From positions 1 through 36,892 of the forward strand of contig QKCK01000172.1 of NCBI GenBank assembly GCA_003245695.1: 36,892 nucleotides of DNA, written 5' to 3'. The notes under the pieces were generated by a model. The model was not told where the DNA came from. It saw only the letters and a list, made by a program, of their open reading frames with translations, and did no database searches. This DNA comes from Bacteroidota bacterium. Lineage in GTDB: Bacteria > Bacteroidota > Bacteroidia > Bacteroidales > VadinHA17. The stretch's first letter is position 1; each line of letters starts with the position of its first letter. A program made the translations under genes and the position numbers. Positions 35,623 through 36,892 of the stretch are shown here, piece by piece.

Positions 35623-36892
35623 ATGGCAATGTCGAGTCTAAAGTTGATGCTTGGAATGGTTCCGGCAACATCAAAATTGGAAAAGGTTGAAAATGCGCTT
35701 GTTGCTGAATATGAAAAACTTATAGCTTATGCCGCTTCTAATGAGTTAGCACGATACTATGATCTGTATGAAAAGGTAAACTCTTCTTCATTCAAGCAGA
35801 AAAGAAAAGAGATAGAATCGCTCTCATATAAAGGCTCGGAAGAGTTTTCAAGGGAACAGGAATTTATTAAACTTAAAAAAACAAGGGAGCTTACTCTCTT
35901 TTTCCGTACTCTTGCCGGCAGTGAACTGAAAAAATACGATGAGATTGCTAACTCTAAGTTACTTGCAGATTACTTTGAGCTTGAGAAATTCATCTCCTCT
36001 GCCGGGTTCAAAGAAAAGCAGAAGATGAAACCTGTAACTTTCAAAGACTCTGAAGAATATCAGAAATTCCTAAAGTATAAAAAGCTTCGGTCAGACAAGG
36101 ATGTCAGGAAAAAGAGGGATGAAGAAAAGGTTAAACTATATGAAGAGTTAAGTCAGTTTGTCTCATCTCCTGAATTCCAGAAGAAAAAAGAGATGAAGCC
36201 CATTAAGTTCAAGGATACGCCTGAATTCCAGAAGATGAAGGAGTATCAGAAGATGAAGGAAAACAGCGACATCAGGTTTTATTTTAAATATAAATCTTCA
36301 AAAGAGCTGGCCAATTATCTTAAAGTAAAGGACTCCCCTGTTCTTAAAAGATATCATGAGCTTGACGCCTACCTTAAGTCGGGTGAATTTGCAACACGGA
36401 AGGAATACCTGCTTGATAAAAAGCGTTTTGAAAAAAGCGACATGTACAAAGATCTTCTTGAATATAATGCATTAAAGGATTCTGATGATATCAACTGGTA
36501 TTTCAGTGTAAAGGATTCATCAAAATTCAATGTATTAAAGAGCCGGGAGAAGACATTCAGTGATGAATTTGACGGAGAGAAGCCTGATAAGGATAAATGG
36601 TTAACAAATTACTACTGGGGAGAGAAACTGCTTCATGACAGATACAGCATTGACACAGATCTTCATGCCTATACTCCGGAAGAGAACTTTGAAATGAAAA
36701 ACAGTCTTCTGCGGATAATCACCAAACCACAGAAGATAAGCGGAAAATCATGGAGTGCTGAAAGAGGTTTTAATCAGAAGGAGTTTTCGTTTACTTCGGG
36801 GCTGATCAACACCGGTGTTTCATTCAGACAAAAATACGGAATCTTTGAAGCAAAAATCAGGCTTAATAACCCTGAATTCAGAAATGCATTCT
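35623..36892 (+). CDS. Large alpha-helical repeat protein with GH16-like domain, cut by the window end
   Basis: An open frame of 423 codons from ATG 35623 with no stop before the window ends; missing from the ORF track for that reason. Residues about 40-308 are highly charged helices in about four degenerate units of about 70 residues, each with an ELxxYxxLxxxVxSxEFxxKK core, a KFKDTPEFQKMK-like segment and a YFKxKxSxEL-like close. From residue 310, TFSDEFDGEKPDKDKW and, later, KYGIFEAKIRL are typical of the start of a glycoside hydrolase family 16 (laminarinase/lectin jelly roll) domain; the catalytic ExDxxE would lie beyond the window. No signal peptide is visible, odd for a GH16 protein. 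Confidence 0.85.
   Translation, partial: MAMSSLKLMLGMVPATSKLEKVENALVAEYEKLIAYAASNELARYYDLYEKVNSSSFKQKRKEIESLSYKGSEEFSREQEFIKLKKTRELTLFFRTLAGSELKKYDEIANSKLLADYFELEKFISSAGFKEKQKMKPVTFKDSEEYQKFLKYKKLRSDKDVRKKRDEEKVKLYEELSQFVSSPEFQKKKEMKPIKFKDTPEFQKMKEYQKMKENSDIRFYFKYKSSKELANYLKVKDSPVLKRYHELDAYLKSGEFATRKEYLLDKKRFEKSDMYKDLLEYNALKDSDDINWYFSVKDSSKFNVLKSREKTFSDEFDGEKPDKDKWLTNYYWGEKLLHDRYSIDTDLHAYTPEENFEMKNSLLRIITKPQKISGKSWSAERGFNQKEFSFTSGLINTGVSFRQKYGIFEAKIRLNNPEFRNAF

Overview
The window comes from a Bacteroidota (probably Bacteroidales-type) chromosome. Three things support this. Nearly every transcription unit starts behind an exact TAnnTTTG box, the Bacteroidota -7 promoter element, and there are few Shine-Dalgarno sequences. 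The ATP synthase locus begins with a bactofilin and has a signal-peptide-bearing subunit a and an 83-residue epsilon. Several genes are typical of the phylum: a DUF2723 membrane protein, a DUF134/NifX-like fusion, and LiaF-like proteins beside a LytS/LytTR pair. Coding density is high. I see no tRNA, rRNA, IS element, CRISPR array or non-coding gap over about 200 bases.

Layout. 1-4100: a DUF134-zinc ribbon-NifX-like protein behind a strong palindrome, the ABC-F factor EttA, two small membrane/lipoprotein genes and a single-domain response regulator. 4100-10290: divergent genes for a 1070-residue DUF2723 GT-C-like membrane protein and a secreted HExxH metallopeptidase with a propeller-like middle and a barrel-like C-terminus. 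10245-20583 (minus strand): a complete F1Fo ATP synthase locus in the order bactofilin, AtpZ-like, AtpI-like, atpB, E, F, H, A, G, a short-chain prenyl diphosphate synthase, atpD, atpC, and an aromatic-amino-acid-decarboxylase-like gene. 20694-23405 (minus): yceD-rpmF-plsX-fabH. 23504-26485 (plus): a LiaF-like envelope-stress module with LytS-type kinase and LytTR regulator, followed by yidD (minus) and a YugP-type zinc peptidase (plus).

27639-34659 (minus): the most interesting block. A TetR-family regulator is followed by a LolA-fold periplasmic protein, two FtsX/MacB-type permeases, a LolD-type ATPase, an outer-membrane beta-barrel with DUF1302-like motifs and an ICMT/PEMT-like membrane methyltransferase. 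Together they look like a trans-envelope lipid or lipoprotein transport system. The TetR protein contains a textbook 12-residue EF-hand loop (DTDHDGHLSVEE), which suggests calcium input, and an imperfect palindrome overlaps its own -7 box.

34691-end: an e(P4)-like acid phosphatase lipoprotein (minus). Then comes a truncated plus-strand gene, absent from the ORF track because it runs off the window. It encodes about four degenerate alpha-helical repeats of about 70 residues followed by the start of a GH16-like domain.

Several ORF-track starts were moved to internal ATGs (ettA, the metallopeptidase, yceD, tetR, yidD, the ABC ATPase), mostly because the listed start lies inside or upstream of the -7 box. 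All functional assignments rest on motif recognition from the given translations; no searches were run.
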